Shown in pieces: positions 45,410 through 54,814 of a DNA stretch of 64,000 nt; position 1 is the stretch's first letter, and every line of letters starts with the position of its first letter. Below the pieces are notes generated by a model, which saw only the letters and a list, made by a program, of their open reading frames with translations, had not been told where the DNA came from and did not search any database. This stretch comes from Arenimonas soli (GTDB lineage: Bacteria; Pseudomonadota; Gammaproteobacteria; Xanthomonadales; Xanthomonadaceae): positions 248,350 through 312,349 of the forward strand of contig NZ_BMKC01000003.1 in the NCBI RefSeq assembly GCF_014643775.1, read 5' to 3'. A program made the position numbers and the translations under genes.

Positions 45410-46243
45410 ATGACGAACACACAGGCAGGTGCGCTTCATGTGGTGGCGACACCCATCGGCAACCTCGGCGACCTGACGGCGCGCGCCCGCGAGGTGTTGG
45501 CCTCGGTGGACGCGATCTGCGCCGAAGACACCCGGCACACGCGCCAGCTGCTGGGCGCGCTGGGCATCGAGCGGCCGCTGCTGGCCCTGCATGAACACAA
45601 CGAGGCCGACGTCGCCTGGAAACTGGTGGAGCGCCTGAAGGCCGGCGATTCGCTGGCCCTGGTGTCCGACGCCGGCACGCCGCTGGTCAGCGACCCGGGC
45701 TACCGGCTGGTGCGCGAAGTGCGCGCGGCCGGCCTGCGCGTGATCCCGCTGCCGGGCGCCTGCGCCGCCATCGCGGCGCTGTCGGTGGCCGGACTGCCCA
45801 GCGACCGCTTCTGCTTCGAAGGCTTCCTGCCGGCAAAGGGTTCGGCCCGGCGCGAACGCCTGACGGCGCTGGCGCGGGAACCTCGCACGCTGGTGTTCTA
45901 CGAAAGCTCACACCGCATCGAAGAATGCCTGGCCGACCTGGTGGCGATTTTCGGACCCGAACGCGAGGCGGTGCTGGCGCGCGAGCTGACCAAATTGTTC
46001 GAAACCGTGCTCGGTGACACCCTGGCCGAACTGGCCGAACGCGTGGCCGCCGACGACAACCAGCGCAAGGGCGAATTCGTGCTGGTGGTGCGCGGCTGCG
46101 AAGACGACGGTCAAGCGCGGCTGATCGAAGGCCAGCGCATCTACGCCAAGCTCGCCGAACACCTCAAACCCTCGGTGGCTGCCAGGCTGGCGGCGGATCT
46201 GAGCGGTGCGCCGCGCAAGGCGCTTTATGGCGGTGGCGAATGA
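45410..46243 (+). CDS. rsmI: 16S rRNA 2'-O-methyltransferase RsmI
   Basis: RsmI methylates the 2'-OH of C1402 in 16S rRNA, fine-tuning the decoding centre. The 277-residue tetrapyrrole-methylase-fold protein has VVATPIGNLGDLTARA (11-26), CAEDTRHTRQLL, LVSDAGTPLVSDPGYRLV and PGACAAIAALSVAGLPSDRF. The neighbourhood yraN-lpoA-rsmI-rnpB-mraZ also occurs in Pseudomonas. Its last four bases overlap the following lipoprotein gene. Confidence 0.96.
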   Translation: MTNTQAGALHVVATPIGNLGDLTARAREVLASVDAICAEDTRHTRQLLGALGIERPLLALHEHNEADVAWKLVERLKAGDSLALVSDAGTPLVSDPGYRLVREVRAAGLRVIPLPGACAAIAALSVAGLPSDRFCFEGFLPAKGSARRERLTALAREPRTLVFYESSHRIEECLADLVAIFGPEREAVLARELTKLFETVLGDTLAELAERVAADDNQRKGEFVLVVRGCEDDGQARLIEGQRIYAKLAEHLKPSVAARLAADLSGAPRKALYGGGE

Positions 46244-46764
46244 AGCGCTGCGGTTTGCTGCTGGCCTTCGTCCTGCTCGCGGGCTGCGGCGGCACCCGTA
46301 GCACGCAGGTGGGCGCCGAGATGATCCTTCCGCCGATGGCGCCGCAAATGAAGATGCAGTCGCAGGAGGCCTTCTTCATGGCCGAGCATCTCAATCCCGA
46401 ACGGCTGCCGGACTATCCCGAAGCCTTGCTGGAAAACGGGCCCGAGCACGCCACCGTCTGCGCGGAAATCGTCGTCGATGCCGACGGCGCGGTCAGCTGG
46501 ACCGCGCCCCTGCGCGCCGGGCCGCGTTGCCCGGCCGACGCCCGGCCGGCGCTGGCCTGGTTCGAACGCGCCGTCGACCAGACGGTGCGCCAGTGGCGCT
46601 TCCAGCCGGCCTCCATCTGCACCTTCCCGGCCGGCGTCGAGAAAAACTACGACTGCGTCGGCGAAGGCGTGGTCCGCAAGACCGTGCCCCTGCGCCTGGC
46701 CTTCGTCTTCGAGTTCAGCCGCAGCGAACGCCGCGGCCGCTTTTCCCGCGCTGCGGGACGCTGA
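46240..46764 (+). CDS. Predicted lipoprotein, possible TonB-like C-terminal fold
   Basis: This 174-residue protein has a signal peptide with lipobox LLAGC (Cys16). The middle contains YPEALLENGPEHATVCAEIVVDADGAV followed by VRQWRFQPA, a layout like the beta-strand and WRFxPA element of TonB C-terminal and energy-transducing domains. It lacks a transmembrane anchor and a Pro-rich spacer, so it is not a working TonB. I do not recognise a specific family. It is coupled to rsmI by a 4-base overlap and ends 34 bases before rnpB. Confidence 0.65.
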   Translation: MKRCGLLLAFVLLAGCGGTRSTQVGAEMILPPMAPQMKMQSQEAFFMAEHLNPERLPDYPEALLENGPEHATVCAEIVVDADGAVSWTAPLRAGPRCPADARPALAWFERAVDQTVRQWRFQPASICTFPAGVEKNYDCVGEGVVRKTVPLRLAFVFEFSRSERRGRFSRAAGR

Positions 46765-46798
46765 GCCGCCGGGGGCCCGCTGTGCGACAATCCGCCCC

Positions 46799-47154
46799 GG
46801 CGGAGTCGGCCGAGGCAGTCGCGTCGCAGCAATGCGCCGAGGAAAGTCCGGGCTCCACAGAGCAGGGTGCCAGGTAACGCCTGGGCGGCGTGAGCCGACG
46901 GAAAGTGCAACAGAAAACAAACCGCCGAACGGCCCGCAAGGGTGCGTGGTAAGGGTGAAACGGTGGGGTAAGAGCCCACCGCCCGGGGGGACAACGCCCC
47001 GGGGCACGGCAAACCCCACCCGGAGCAAGACCAAATAGGGGTGCTATGGCATGGCTCGTGCCGCACCCGGGTTGGTTGCTTGAGGCCTGCGGTGACGCAG
47101 GTCCCAGAGGAATGACTGTCCACGACAGAACCCGGCTTAATGGCCGGCTCCGCC
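46799..47154 (+). ncRNA. rnpB: RNase P RNA component (type A)
   Basis: The catalytic RNA that trims the 5' ends of tRNA precursors. The conserved core is plain: GAGGAAAGTCCGGGCTCC near 46840-46857, CAGGGTGCCAGGTAA near 46863-46877, CAAACCGCCGA, GGTAAGGGTGAAA, AGAGCCCACCGC, and CCCGGAGCAAGACCAAATAG near 47020-47039. P1 is closed by GGCGGAG at 46799-46805 with CTCCGCC at 47148-47154. Ends are set by P1 pairing and may be off by a few bases. The ACAATCC just upstream may be part of its promoter. Confidence 0.96.
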
Positions 47155-47239
47155 ACTTCCTTCTGCCCCATTCGCGCAATTGCCCCGCCCCGGGTCCTCC
47201 GGGCGGCTGCCCCGGCCGCCGCGGGAGCGTTCTGCGATG

Positions 47240-47274
47240 TGTTTCACGTCTTTGGATCAATTCCATGTGAAACA
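47240..47274. promoter_or_regulatory. Inverted repeat upstream of the dcw cluster
   Basis: TGTTTCAC at 47240-47247 and its exact complement GTGAAACA at 47267-47274 are 19 bases apart. Arms extend to 10 bases with one G-T pair, giving a possible 15-base-loop hairpin. The half sites equal the two halves of a ParB parS site, but they are not adjacent. Function unknown. Confidence 0.4.
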
Positions 47275-47359
47275 ACAGTTGCCGAATGGTTCTTAAACAA
47301 GACTCTCAAGTATCGCGCAAGGCGTTGATCCGCTTGGCGAAATTCCCTCCCAATTGTCC

Positions 47360-47388
47360 TTGACACCCCGTAGGGGCAGGACTAACGT
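47360..47388 (+). promoter_or_regulatory. Sigma-70 promoter of mraZ and the dcw cluster
   Basis: A perfect -35 TTGACA at 47360-47365, a 17-base spacer and TAACGT at 47383-47388 (weak, 3 of 6) lie about 60 bases before the mraZ start. It is the best -35 I see in the window and probably the main dcw promoter. Confidence 0.6.
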
Positions 47389-47415
47389 GGACATCTGAGG
47401 GAATTCCGGGTTTTT

Positions 47416-47440
47416 TGTGGTTTTTGGTGGCGAAGGCGGA
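47416..47440 (+). promoter_or_regulatory. Possible MraZ operator repeats
   Basis: TGTGG (47416-47420) and GGTGG (47426-47430) are spaced by 10 bases, and GCGGA (47436-47440) continues the period. In E. coli, MraZ represses its own promoter through G-rich repeats of 10-base period at this place. The match to the E. coli repeat is only partial. Confidence 0.4.
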
Positions 47441-47449
47441 TCCGAGACG

Positions 47450-47896
47450 ATGTTCCAGGGCGAAACGGCGATCACGATCGATGACAAGGGGCGGCTGGCC
47501 ATTCCCACGGCCTACCGCGACCAGGTCGCGCGCGCCTGCGCCAACCGCCTGGTGGTCACCTACAACCCCTACGAAGCCGGCTGCCTGTGGCTCTACCCGG
47601 AAGCGACCTGGGAAAAGGTCCGCGACCAGGTCAATGCCCTGCCCAACGCCAAGCGCGTGCACCGCAACCTGCAGCTCAAGCTGGTCGGTGCCGCCACCGT
47701 GGTCGAGCCCGACGGCAACGGCCGCGTGACCCTGCCGGCCAGCCATCGCAACGCCGCGGGCCTGGAAAAGAAGGCCGTGCTGCTGGGCATGGGCGGCAAG
47801 TTCGAATTGTGGAGCGAGCAGGCGCACCTCGCGCAGATCCGTCAAACCATCGGGGAAGACGAGATCAGCGAGGACATGCTCGACCTGAGGCTGTGA
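47450..47896 (+). CDS. mraZ: Transcriptional regulator MraZ
   Basis: MraZ is the first gene of the division and cell wall cluster and binds its own promoter. The 148-residue protein has two AbrB/SpoVT-like MraZ domains, each with a DxxGR motif: [13 protein letters not shown] (11-23) and [13 protein letters not shown] (about 88-100). ATG at 47450 gives the standard start [11 protein letters not shown]; an in-frame GTG at 47417 falls in the operator repeats and was rejected. Confidence 0.96.
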   Translation: MFQGETAITIDDKGRLAIPTAYRDQVARACANRLVVTYNPYEAGCLWLYPEATWEKVRDQVNALPNAKRVHRNLQLKLVGAATVVEPDGNGRVTLPASHRNAAGLEKKAVLLGMGGKFELWSEQAHLAQIRQTIGEDEISEDMLDLRL

Positions 47897-47910
47897 CGGG
47901 CGTGGCCGGG

Positions 47911-48858
47911 ATGCGTCCTGGAACGCAGCCCAGCCATCTCCCGGTGATGTGGGCGCAGGTCATGGACGGCCTGCAGGTGCGCAGGGATGGCAGGTATCTG
48001 GACGGCACGTTCGGGCGAGGGGGCCATGCGCGCGGCGTGCTTGACCGGCTGGGGCCGGATGGACGGCTGTTGGTGATGGACAAGGATCCCGAAGCGATCG
48101 CCACCGCGCACGCGCTTTTCGGCGCGGACGGGCGGGTCGTCGCCCGCCGCGGCTCCTTCGCCGGCATGGCCGAGTGGGACGAGGCCGCGGCCGGCCTGGA
48201 CGGCGTGCTGCTGGACCTGGGCGTTTCCTCCCCGCAGCTCGACGTCGCCGAGCGGGGTTTCAGCTTCGGCAAGGACGGCCCGCTGGACATGCGCATGGAT
48301 CCGGAATCGGGCGAAAGCGCGGCCAACTGGCTGGCGCGCGCCGACGAACGCGAGATCGCCGACGTGCTGTGGCAGTACGGCGAAGAAAAGCTCAGCCGCA
48401 AGATCGCCCGCACCATCGTCGCCCGCCGCGACGACGAGCCCCTGCTGCGCACCGGCCAGCTGGCCGACCTGATCGCCTCGGTGCTTGGCCGCGGCGACGG
48501 CAAGATCCATCCCGCCACGCGCAGCTTCCAGGCCATCCGCATCTACATCAACCGCGAACTCGAGGACCTGCAAGCCGGCCTCGACGCCGCGCTGAAGGTG
48601 CTCCGGCCCGGCGGCCGCCTGGCGGTGATCAGCTTCCATTCGCTCGAAGACCGCATCGTCAAGCAGTTCATCAACCGCCACGCCAAGGCGCCCCCGGGCA
48701 ACCGCCGCATGCCGGTGGCCGCACCGTTCACGCCGGACCTGCGCGACCTCGGTGGCGCCCTGCGCGCGACGCCGCAGGAAGTGAAGGACAACCCGCGTGC
48801 GCGCAGCGCCGTGCTGCGGGTTGCGGAAAAACTCGACGTGCAGGGGGAGGCGGCATGA
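47911..48858 (+). CDS. rsmH: 16S rRNA N4-methyltransferase RsmH (MraW)
   Basis: RsmH methylates N4 of C1402 in 16S rRNA, the same nucleotide that RsmI modifies. The 315-residue protein has [13 protein letters not shown], the SAM motif [16 protein letters not shown] (about 29-44), [20 protein letters not shown] and [13 protein letters not shown] chose ATG 47911, giving the family's short lead before HLPVM; in-frame GTG at 47893 overlaps the mraZ stop and GTG at 47902 is also possible. It is coupled to ftsL by ATGA. Confidence 0.95.
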   Translation: MRPGTQPSHLPVMWAQVMDGLQVRRDGRYLDGTFGRGGHARGVLDRLGPDGRLLVMDKDPEAIATAHALFGADGRVVARRGSFAGMAEWDEAAAGLDGVLLDLGVSSPQLDVAERGFSFGKDGPLDMRMDPESGESAANWLARADEREIADVLWQYGEEKLSRKIARTIVARRDDEPLLRTGQLADLIASVLGRGDGKIHPATRSFQAIRIYINRELEDLQAGLDAALKVLRPGGRLAVISFHSLEDRIVKQFINRHAKAPPGNRRMPVAAPFTPDLRDLGGALRATPQEVKDNPRARSAVLRVAEKLDVQGEAA

Positions 48859-49124
48859 GCCTGCGCCACTTCGCCCTGTTCGTGCTGGCCCTGGCGGTGA
48901 TCGCCAGCGCCCTGGGCGTGGTCTGGGCGCGGCACCTGCATCGCCAGGCCTACATCGCGCTGAGCACGCTGGAAGGCCAGCGCGACGAACTCAACATCGA
49001 GTTCGGCCGCCTGCAGCTTGAACAGGCCACCTGGTCGGAAGCCAACCGCATCGAACAGGTCGCCGGCACCCGCCTGGGCATGACCTTCCCGGCCGACACC
49101 GACATCGTGGTGCTGCAGCCATGA
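48855..49124 (+). CDS. ftsL: Cell division protein FtsL
   Basis: This 89-residue bitopic protein forms the FtsQLB complex that activates FtsWI. It has a membrane segment near residues 5-25 and a periplasmic coiled coil (about 28-65, [27 protein letters not shown]), followed by the short C-terminal [15 protein letters not shown] region typical of proteobacterial FtsL. A strong ribosome site GGGGGAGG precedes the ATG. It overlaps rsmH and ftsI by 4 bases each. Confidence 0.92.
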   Translation: MSLRHFALFVLALAVIASALGVVWARHLHRQAYIALSTLEGQRDELNIEFGRLQLEQATWSEANRIEQVAGTRLGMTFPADTDIVVLQP

Positions 49125-50887
49125 GCGGACGCAGCAACTACAGCCCGCGCAAGCGCCTGATGGTGGTCGGTGGCCTTCTCGGTGTCTGCTGCGCGGTGCT
49201 GGTGGCGCGCGCGGCGCACCTGCAGGTGGTCAGCGAAGAGTTCTACCAGCGCCAGGGCGACGCGCGTTTCCTGCGCGAGATCCCCATCGCCACCTCGCGC
49301 GGCATGATCACCGACCGCAACGGCGAACCGCTGGCGGTGTCCTCGCCGGTGGAATCGATCTGGGCGAATCCGCAGGAACTGCTGCTGCACCCGGACCGCC
49401 TGGGCGAGCTGGCCGAAGCGCTGTCGATCCCGCAGGACGTGCTGACCCGGCGCGTGTCCGAGCGCGCCGACAAGGAATTCGTCTACCTGCGCCGGCACCT
49501 GAATCCGGACGTCGCCGAAACCATCACCGGCCTGGGCATTCCCGGCGTCTATTCGCAGCGCGAATTCCGTCGCTTCTATCCCTACGGCGAAGTGATGGCC
49601 CACGTCCTGGGCTTCACCAACATCGACGACAAGGGCCAGGAAGGCCTGGAACTGGCCTTCAACCACCACCTGACCGGAAAGGAAGGCAAGCAGCGGGTCA
49701 TCCGCGACCGCCGCGGCCGCATCGTCGAAAACGTCGACCTGGTCGAAGCCGCCGAAGCCGGCGGTGACCTCACGCTGTCGATCGACCGGCGCATCCAGTA
49801 CCTGGCCTACCGCGAACTGAAGTCCGCCCTGGTCGAAACCGGCGCCAGCAGCGGCTCGGTGGTGGTGCTGGACGTGCCCACCGGCGAAGTGCTGGCGATG
49901 GTGAACCAGCCGTCCTACAACCCCAATTCGCGCGTCGGCGCCGATGCCGATTCACGCCGCAACCGCGCGGTCACCGACGTGGTCGAGCCCGGTTCGGTGA
50001 TGAAGACCTTCACCCTGGCGGCCGCGCTGGAGGCGGGCAAGTTCACCCCGGCGTCGCTGATCGAAACCGCGCCCGGTTACACCACGCTGCCCGGTGGTTA
50101 CACGATCAAGGATTTCCGCAATTACGGCACGCTCAGCCTGGCCGGCATCCTGACCAAGAGCTCGAACGTCGGTGCCATCCGGGTGTCGAACGAACTCAGC
50201 GCCGACCACCAGTACGACATGTATCGCCGTTTCGGCCTGGGCCAGCGCAGCGGCAGCGCCTTCCCGGGCGAACTGCAGGGCGTGCTGACCCCGGCGTCCA
50301 CCTGGGGCCCGACCGAAAAGGCCAGCATTTCCTACGGATACGGCCTGTCGGTGACGCCGCTGCAGCTGGCGCGTGCTTATGCCGCCGTCGGCAACCAGGG
50401 CCGGCTGATGGAAACGACCTTCGTCAAGGGCGGCGCCGGCGAGGGCACCCAGGTCATCGACCCGGCCATCGCCCGCCAGCTGATGGACATGCTCGAAACC
50501 GTGATCGGTCCCGAGGGCACGGCCCGCCGCGCCGCGGTGCTGGGCTACCGCGTGGCGGGCAAGACCGGCACCGCGCGCAAGGCCAGCGGCGGCGGTTACG
50601 CCGCCAACCGCCATGCCGCGGTTTTCGTCGGCCTGGTGCCGGCCAGCAATCCGCGGTTTGCAATGGCGGTGGTCATCCACGAACCGCAAGGCCTGGAATA
50701 CGGCGGCGGCGCGGTGGCGGCGCCGGTGTTCCACCGGGTCATGGAAGGCGCGCTGCGCCTGATGGACGTACCGCCCGACGACATCGAAGGCTGGTACGCC
50801 GCGCAGGCCGCGAAACAGGCCAAGCAGGCCAGGCAGGCGCGCCAGGCCAATGCCGCGCCTGCCGCATCGCGCGAGGTCGCCCCTTGA
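49121..50887 (+). CDS. ftsI: Septal peptidoglycan transpeptidase FtsI (PBP3)
   Basis: FtsI cross-links septal peptidoglycan with the glycosyltransferase FtsW. The 588-residue class B PBP has a membrane anchor (about 13-30), a PBP dimer/pedestal domain (about 60-225), and a transpeptidase domain (about 245-560). The motifs are S292-V-M-K295, S347-S-N349 and K481-T-G483. The C-terminal tail (about 562-588) is a Lys/Gln/Ala-rich repeat that goes beyond the usual end. The 4-base overlap with ftsL fixes the start. Confidence 0.97.
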   Translation: MSGRSNYSPRKRLMVVGGLLGVCCAVLVARAAHLQVVSEEFYQRQGDARFLREIPIATSRGMITDRNGEPLAVSSPVESIWANPQELLLHPDRLGELAEALSIPQDVLTRRVSERADKEFVYLRRHLNPDVAETITGLGIPGVYSQREFRRFYPYGEVMAHVLGFTNIDDKGQEGLELAFNHHLTGKEGKQRVIRDRRGRIVENVDLVEAAEAGGDLTLSIDRRIQYLAYRELKSALVETGASSGSVVVLDVPTGEVLAMVNQPSYNPNSRVGADADSRRNRAVTDVVEPGSVMKTFTLAAALEAGKFTPASLIETAPGYTTLPGGYTIKDFRNYGTLSLAGILTKSSNVGAIRVSNELSADHQYDMYRRFGLGQRSGSAFPGELQGVLTPASTWGPTEKASISYGYGLSVTPLQLARAYAAVGNQGRLMETTFVKGGAGEGTQVIDPAIARQLMDMLETVIGPEGTARRAAVLGYRVAGKTGTARKASGGGYAANRHAAVFVGLVPASNPRFAMAVVIHEPQGLEYGGGAVAAPVFHRVMEGALRLMDVPPDDIEGWYAAQAAKQAKQARQARQANAAPAASREVAP

Positions 50888-52362
50888 CCCGCGCCATGCC
50901 CCTGCATCAACTGCTCGAAGGCCTGGCCCTGGCGCCGACCGGCCTGGACCCGCTGGTGTCCGGCCTGGGTGCCGACAGCCGCGACCTGCGCGCCGGCGAC
51001 GCTTTCATCGCGCTGGCCGGTGAAAGCACCCACGGCCTTCGCCACCTGGACCAGGCACAGGCCGCCGGTGCCAGCGTCATCCTGTTCGAACCGCCGGCGC
51101 CGGAGGCGCTGAAGCTGCCGGCCAATGCCGTCGCCTTCCCGGGCCTGCGCGCGCGCCAGGGTGAACTGGCCAGCCGCTTCTACGGCGCGCCGTCGGAGGC
51201 CCTGCGCCTGGTCGGCGTCACCGGCACCAATGGCAAGACCTCGATCGTGCAGCTGATCACCCAGGCCCTGGCGCTTTCGGGCGTCACCGCCGGCAGCATC
51301 GGCACCCTGGGCGCCGGCCTGCACGGGCATCTGGTGGCGGGTGAGCGCACCACGCCCGACGTGGTCGCCGTGCACCGCCTGCTGGCCCGCATGCGCGACG
51401 AAGGCGCCAGCCATGTCGCGATGGAAGTGAGTTCGCACGCGCTGGCCCAGGGCCGCGTTGACGCCGTCGCCTTCCAGGTCGCCGTGTTCACCAACCTCAC
51501 CCGCGACCATCTCGATTTCCACGGCAGCATGGACGCCTACGGCGACGCCAAGGCGCTGCTGTTCGGCTGGCCCACGCTCGAGGCGGTGGTGATCAATCTC
51601 GACGATCCTTTCGGTGTGCGGCTGGCCGCGAGCATCGCGCCCGGCGTGCGCCTCATCGGCACCAGCGCCCGCGGTGCCGGCAAGGCGAGCCTGCGCGCCG
51701 AAGGCGTCAGCCTGGTGCCCGAAGGCCTGCACTTCACCCTGGCCGAAGCCGGCGAAAGCCATCCGGTGGCGTCGCCGCTGCTGGGCCGCTTCAACGTCGA
51801 AAACCTGCTGGCCGTGGCCGGTACGCTGCGCGCCCTGGGCTGGTCGCTGGCCGACGTCGCGGCGATGTTGCCGCGGCTGTCGCCGGTGGGTGGCCGTATG
51901 AGCCGCGTCGGCGGCAGCAACGGCCGGCCGCTGGTGGTGGTGGACTACGCGCACACGCCCGACGCGCTGCAGCAGGCCCTGGCCGCCCTGCGTGAACACA
52001 CCCCGGGCCGCCTGACCTGCGTCTTCGGCTGCGGCGGTGAACGCGACGCCGGCAAGCGCCCGCTGATGGCGGCGATCGCCGAAGCCGGCGCCGACCGCGT
52101 GATCGTCACCGACGACAATCCGCGCCGCGAAGACGGCGACGCCATCGTCGCCGGCATCCTGGCCGGCTTCACCCGCCGCGACGCGGTGCAGGTCGAACGC
52201 GATCGTCGCGCCGCCATCGCGCTGGCGCTGGCCGACGCCGCGGCAGGCGACATCGTGCTGGTCGCCGGCAAGGGCCACGAGCCGTACCAGGAAGTCGCCG
52301 GCGTGCGCCACGCCTTCGACGACCTGCAGGTCGCCGGCGAACTGCTGGAGGCGCAGGCATGA
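50884..52362 (+). CDS. murE: UDP-MurNAc-tripeptide synthetase MurE (meso-DAP adding)
   Basis: MurE adds the third stem residue to UDP-MurNAc-L-Ala-D-Glu. The 492-residue ligase has the ATP site [10 protein letters not shown] (about 115-124) and the substrate-selecting motif D411-N-P-R414, which marks meso-diaminopimelate rather than lysine. The TTG start at 50884 overlaps the ftsI stop; ATG at 50896 would drop four residues. I keep TTG because the MTRAM lead resembles Xanthomonas MurE, but the choice is open. The 3' end overlaps murF by 4 bases. Confidence 0.95.
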   Translation: MTRAMPLHQLLEGLALAPTGLDPLVSGLGADSRDLRAGDAFIALAGESTHGLRHLDQAQAAGASVILFEPPAPEALKLPANAVAFPGLRARQGELASRFYGAPSEALRLVGVTGTNGKTSIVQLITQALALSGVTAGSIGTLGAGLHGHLVAGERTTPDVVAVHRLLARMRDEGASHVAMEVSSHALAQGRVDAVAFQVAVFTNLTRDHLDFHGSMDAYGDAKALLFGWPTLEAVVINLDDPFGVRLAASIAPGVRLIGTSARGAGKASLRAEGVSLVPEGLHFTLAEAGESHPVASPLLGRFNVENLLAVAGTLRALGWSLADVAAMLPRLSPVGGRMSRVGGSNGRPLVVVDYAHTPDALQQALAALREHTPGRLTCVFGCGGERDAGKRPLMAAIAEAGADRVIVTDDNPRREDGDAIVAGILAGFTRRDAVQVERDRRAAIALALADAAAGDIVLVAGKGHEPYQEVAGVRHAFDDLQVAGELLEAQA

Positions 52363-53741
52363 GGCCGCTGATGCTTTCGCAGGTGGCGCGCTGGGTCGAA
52401 GGCCGCCAGCTTGGCGCCGACGTCGAGATCCGGTCGGTGGCCACCGACACCCGCACCCTGGCGCCCGGTGCCCTGTTCGTCGCCCTGCGCGGCGAACGCC
52501 AGGACGGCCACGACCTGGCCGCGCAGGCCCTGGCCGCCGGTGCCGCGGCGCTGCTGGTGCAGCGCGAAGTGGACTGCGCGCTGCCGCAGGTGCTGTGCGC
52601 CGACACCCAGGACGCCCTGGGCGAACTGGCCGCCGGCGTGCAGCAGGGACGCCCCGCCGTGGTCGTGGGCCTGACCGGCAGCAACGGCAAGACCTCGGTG
52701 AAGGCGCTGGTGCTGGCGATCCTGTCCGAAGCCGGCAAGGCCTACGCCAACCCCGGCAACCGCAACAACGAAATCGGCCTGCCGCTGGCGGTGCTGGACG
52801 CGCCGGAAGACGCCCGTTTCGCCATCTATGAAATGGGCGCCGGCAAGCCAGGCGACATCGCCTACCTGGCCTCGATCGTGCCGCCGCAGGTGGCGCTGGT
52901 GAACAACGTCATGCCGGCCCACCTCGAGCGCATGGGCAGCCTGCTGGGCGTGGCCGAAACCAAGGGCGCGATCTACGAGGCGCTGCCCGACGACGGCATC
53001 GCGGTGGTCAACGCCGACGACGCCTTCGCACCCTGGTTCATGCAGCGCATCGGCGAACGCCGCTGCCTGCGCTTCGGCCTTGAAAACGACGCCGACGTGC
53101 GCGCCAGCGCGGTGCAGCTGGGTCCGGACGCCTCCCGCTTCCGCCTGCATACGCCCGGCGGCGACGCCGACGTGGCGCTGCCGCTGGCCGGCCGCCACAG
53201 CGTCATGAACGCGCTGGCCGCTGCCGCCCTGGCCCTGGCCGCCGGCGCCAGCCTGGACAACGTGGTCACCGGCCTGCAGTCGGCGCCCGCGGTGCCCGGC
53301 CGGCAGGTGCCGCACACGCTGCGCGGCGGCGCCGTGCTGGTGGACGACAGCTACAACGCCAACCCGGGGTCGGTCGCCGCCGCCATCGCCGCCCTGGCCG
53401 AAACCGGCACCGAGGCCTGGCTGGTGCTGGGCGACATGGGCGAACTGGGCGAGGGCGCCGAGGCCCTGCACGTCGAGGTCGGCGAGCGCGCCCGCCGCGC
53501 CGGCATCAAGCGGCTGTGGACCGTGGGCGAACTCAGCGCCGCCACCAGCCGCGCCTTCGGCGACGGTGGCCATCACTTCAACGACCAGGCCGGCCTGCTG
53601 GCCGCGCTGGGCCCGGCGCTTGCCGCGGCGCCCGCGGGGCTGCGCTGCCTGGTGAAAGGCTCGCGCTCGAGCGCGATGGACAAGGTGGTTGCCGCGCTGC
53701 TGGCCGCCGACAGGCAGGGAGACGCCGACCATGTTGCTTGA
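52359..53741 (+). CDS. murF: UDP-MurNAc-pentapeptide synthetase MurF
   Basis: MurF adds D-Ala-D-Ala to complete the pentapeptide precursor. The 460-residue protein has the N-terminal [21 protein letters not shown] motif [12 protein letters not shown] (about 105-116), NNEIGLPL and the C-terminal-domain [18 protein letters not shown]. It overlaps murE, and mraY starts 11 bases before its end. Confidence 0.96.
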   Translation: MRPLMLSQVARWVEGRQLGADVEIRSVATDTRTLAPGALFVALRGERQDGHDLAAQALAAGAAALLVQREVDCALPQVLCADTQDALGELAAGVQQGRPAVVVGLTGSNGKTSVKALVLAILSEAGKAYANPGNRNNEIGLPLAVLDAPEDARFAIYEMGAGKPGDIAYLASIVPPQVALVNNVMPAHLERMGSLLGVAETKGAIYEALPDDGIAVVNADDAFAPWFMQRIGERRCLRFGLENDADVRASAVQLGPDASRFRLHTPGGDADVALPLAGRHSVMNALAAAALALAAGASLDNVVTGLQSAPAVPGRQVPHTLRGGAVLVDDSYNANPGSVAAAIAALAETGTEAWLVLGDMGELGEGAEALHVEVGERARRAGIKRLWTVGELSAATSRAFGDGGHHFNDQAGLLAALGPALAAAPAGLRCLVKGSRSSAMDKVVAALLAADRQGDADHVA

Positions 53742-54813
53742 ACTGGCCCGCTGGCTGAATGAAATGGGCTGGATGCCGCCGCTGTTCGGCTACATCACCT
53801 TCCGCGCGATCCTGGGCGCACTGACCGCGCTGCTGCTGTCGCTGTGGCTGGGCCCGTCGGTTATCGCGCGGCTGGCCCGGCTCAAGGGCGGCCAGCCGAT
53901 CCGCACCGACGGCCCGCAGTCGCATTTTTCCAAGGCCGGCACGCCGACCATGGGCGGCGCGCTGATCCTGCTGACCATCGGCCTGTCGACCCTGCTCTGG
54001 GCCGACCTGCGCAATCGCTACGTCTGGGTGCTGCTGGCGGTGATGGTGGCCTTCGGCGCCATCGGCTGGCTGGACGACTGGATCAAGATCGTCAAGCGCG
54101 ACCCGAACGGCCTGAAGTCCCGGCACAAGTACGCCCTGCAGTCGCTGTTCGGGCTGGCCGCGGCGCTGGCGCTGTTCTGGACCGCCGACCACCCCAGCAA
54201 CACCACGCTGTTCCTGCCCCTGCTCAAGGACTTCGCCATCCCGCTCGGCGGCATGTTCGTGGTGCTGGCGTACTTCTGGATCGTCGGGTTCTCCAACGCC
54301 GTGAACCTGACCGATGGCCTCGACGGCCTGGCGATCATGCCGACCGTGCTGGTGGCCGCGGCGCTGGGCATCTTCGCCTACGCCTCGGGCAACGCGGTGT
54401 TCTCGGAATACCTGCAGATCCCGCCGATCCCGGGCGCGGGCGAGATCACCATCTTCTGCGCCGCCATCGCCGGCGCCGGCCTCGGCTTCCTGTGGTTCAA
54501 CACCTATCCGGCCATGGTCTTCATGGGCGACATCGGCGCGCTGGCGCTGGGCGCGGTGCTGGGCACCATCGCCGTGATCGTGCGCCAGGAGGCGATCCTG
54601 GTGCTGATGGGCGGCATCTTCGTCGTCGAAACCCTGTCGGTGATGATCCAGGTCGCCAGCTTCAAGCTGACCGGGCGGCGGGTATTCCGCATGGCCCCCA
54701 TCCACCACCACTTCGAGCTCAAGGGCTGGCCGGAGCCGCGCGTGATCGTGCGCTTCTGGATCATCTCGGTGATGCTCGTGCTGGTCGGCCTGGCCACGTT
54801 GAAGGTGCGCTGA
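53731..54813 (+). CDS. mraY: Phospho-MurNAc-pentapeptide transferase MraY
   Basis: MraY attaches phospho-MurNAc-pentapeptide to undecaprenyl phosphate, making lipid I. The 360-residue protein has about ten membrane segments. Conserved loops are present: [15 protein letters not shown] with the catalytic Asp pair, [10 protein letters not shown], and [13 protein letters not shown]. The frame is open further upstream inside murF, but the ATG at 53731 gives the family start MLLELARWL. It is followed after a single base by ftsW; murD, normally in between, is absent. Confidence 0.97.
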   Translation: MLLELARWLNEMGWMPPLFGYITFRAILGALTALLLSLWLGPSVIARLARLKGGQPIRTDGPQSHFSKAGTPTMGGALILLTIGLSTLLWADLRNRYVWVLLAVMVAFGAIGWLDDWIKIVKRDPNGLKSRHKYALQSLFGLAAALALFWTADHPSNTTLFLPLLKDFAIPLGGMFVVLAYFWIVGFSNAVNLTDGLDGLAIMPTVLVAAALGIFAYASGNAVFSEYLQIPPIPGAGEITIFCAAIAGAGLGFLWFNTYPAMVFMGDIGALALGAVLGTIAVIVRQEAILVLMGGIFVVETLSVMIQVASFKLTGRRVFRMAPIHHHFELKGWPEPRVIVRFWIISVMLVLVGLATLKVR

Positions 54814-54814
54814 C

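Larger units (their letters stand above)
47155..47449. other. rnpB to mraZ intergenic region (295 bases)
   Basis: No gene is supported. It holds a GC hairpin (GGCGGC 47202-47207 with GCCGCC 47215-47220) that may end rnpB, an inverted repeat of TGTTTCAC/GTGAAACA (47240-47274), an AT-rich stretch, the mraZ promoter (47360-47388) and G-rich repeats before mraZ. Confidence 0.6.

Noticed and set aside
47240-47274. Functional parS site
   Set aside because: The half sites are 19 bases apart, whereas ParB needs them adjacent; kept only as an unexplained inverted repeat.
50815-50850. CRISPR or tandem repeat array
   Set aside because: The short units encode the FtsI tail in frame and have no spacers. 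No other direct repeat array was seen in the window.
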